Assembly (NCBI RefSeq): GCF_025362435.1
Contig: NZ_JANYGL010000104.1
Location: 1-33,926 of the forward strand
DNA length: 33,926 nucleotides
From: Polymorphobacter sp.
GTDB lineage: Bacteria > Pseudomonadota > Alphaproteobacteria > Sphingomonadales > Sphingomonadaceae
Direction of reading: 5' to 3'
The notes beneath the pieces are model-generated. The model did no database searches and was not told the origin of the DNA. It saw only the letters and a program-made list of their open reading frames with translations. Below, piece by piece: positions 33,885 through 33,926 of the stretch. Position 1 is the stretch's first letter. The number at the start of each line of letters is the position of its first letter. The position numbers were made by a program, and so were the translations under genes.

Positions 33885-33926
33885 GCTGTCATCCCGGCGA
33901 AGGCCGGGACCCATGACCACCGCCGG
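33885..33926. repeat. REP-like palindromic repeat
   Basis: The core is a perfect hairpin CCCGGC-GAAG-GCCGGG at 33893-33908, inside gtcatcccggcgaaggccgg and followed by gacccatgaccacc. Repeats of this form are scattered in intergenic regions of sphingomonads and other alphaproteobacteria. The window ends here, so the full element may be longer. Confidence 0.65.

Larger units (their letters stand above)
33596..33926. other. Upstream region of rsmB with no gene seen
   Basis: No gene can be supported here. A 97-codon minus-strand frame covers most of it but begins inside the palindromic repeat and has no recognised domain. The stretch includes the direct repeat TAAGTTCA-AAA-TAAGTTCA at 33622-33640, a CACACA-GAAG-TGTGTG hairpin followed by TTTT at 33639-33658, and the palindromic repeat at the window end. 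Confidence 0.5.

Noticed and set aside
33627-33920. Minus-strand frame of 97 codons at the window end
   Set aside because: Its N-terminus is the translated palindromic repeat, a common source of false small genes, and the rest has no recognisable motif.

Overview
The window looks like chromosomal DNA of an alphaproteobacterium, most likely a sphingomonad. The support is the very high G+C, frequent GTG/TTG starts with 4-base ATGA/GTGA gene overlaps, a TonB-dependent receptor paired with a TPR-sulfotransferase, a rsmB-rpe-heparinase-purH block, and a short palindrome (cccggc-gaag-gccggg) of the kind scattered through sphingomonad genomes. The taxonomic call is inference. No rRNA, tRNA or CRISPR array was seen.

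Layout. 1-141 is the end of what looks like an IS21-type insertion sequence with two tandem 24-bp repeats. 365-2930 (minus) holds a CYTH-CHAD protein and a short-chain NAD(P)-binding epimerase-like protein, the latter divergent from a LysR regulator (3023-3904). 3963-6638 is a large MscS-type mechanosensitive channel. 7035-14657 (plus) is a four-gene cluster: transglutaminase-like protein, transglutaminase/DUF2126 protein, circularly permuted ATP-grasp/alpha-E fusion, and a third transglutaminase-like protein. This is a recognised but biochemically obscure predicted peptide-ligating and peptide-processing system; all three transglutaminase cores keep Cys-His-Asp triads. 14672-19451 (minus) is a TonB-dependent receptor followed by a TPR-sulfotransferase.

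19697-24579 is an aminophosphonate-use module. On the minus strand a LysR regulator overlaps a PhnZ-type HD-domain protein by 4 bases. On the plus strand an FAD amine oxidase, phosphonoacetaldehyde hydrolase (PhnX) and a DUF5690 membrane transporter are joined by 4-base overlaps. PhnW transaminase, PhnY and the known phosphonate ABC transporters are absent from the window. The most notable observation is a shared promoter module of 46 bp (34 identities by hand alignment). It contains the dyad CATAG-N7-CTATG (a LysR-type T-N11-A site) and an exact 12-base block. It lies upstream of both the FAD oxidase (21228-21273) and the TonB-dependent receptor (19553-19508, minus), ending 60 and 57 bases before the respective start codons. 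This suggests that the receptor belongs to the aminophosphonate regulon. The module would then run from outer membrane to phosphate: TonB receptor, DUF5690 inner-membrane carrier, oxidative deamination to phosphonoacetaldehyde, and PhnX cleavage to acetaldehyde and phosphate.

24589-27519 (plus) carries a secreted alpha/beta hydrolase, a flavin reductase-like protein and a polysaccharide flippase. 27684-33595 (minus) is mostly housekeeping: a DUF1453/CcdC-like membrane protein, purH, a heparinase II/III-family protein, rpe and rsmB. The last 331 bases hold the rsmB upstream region and the palindromic repeat.
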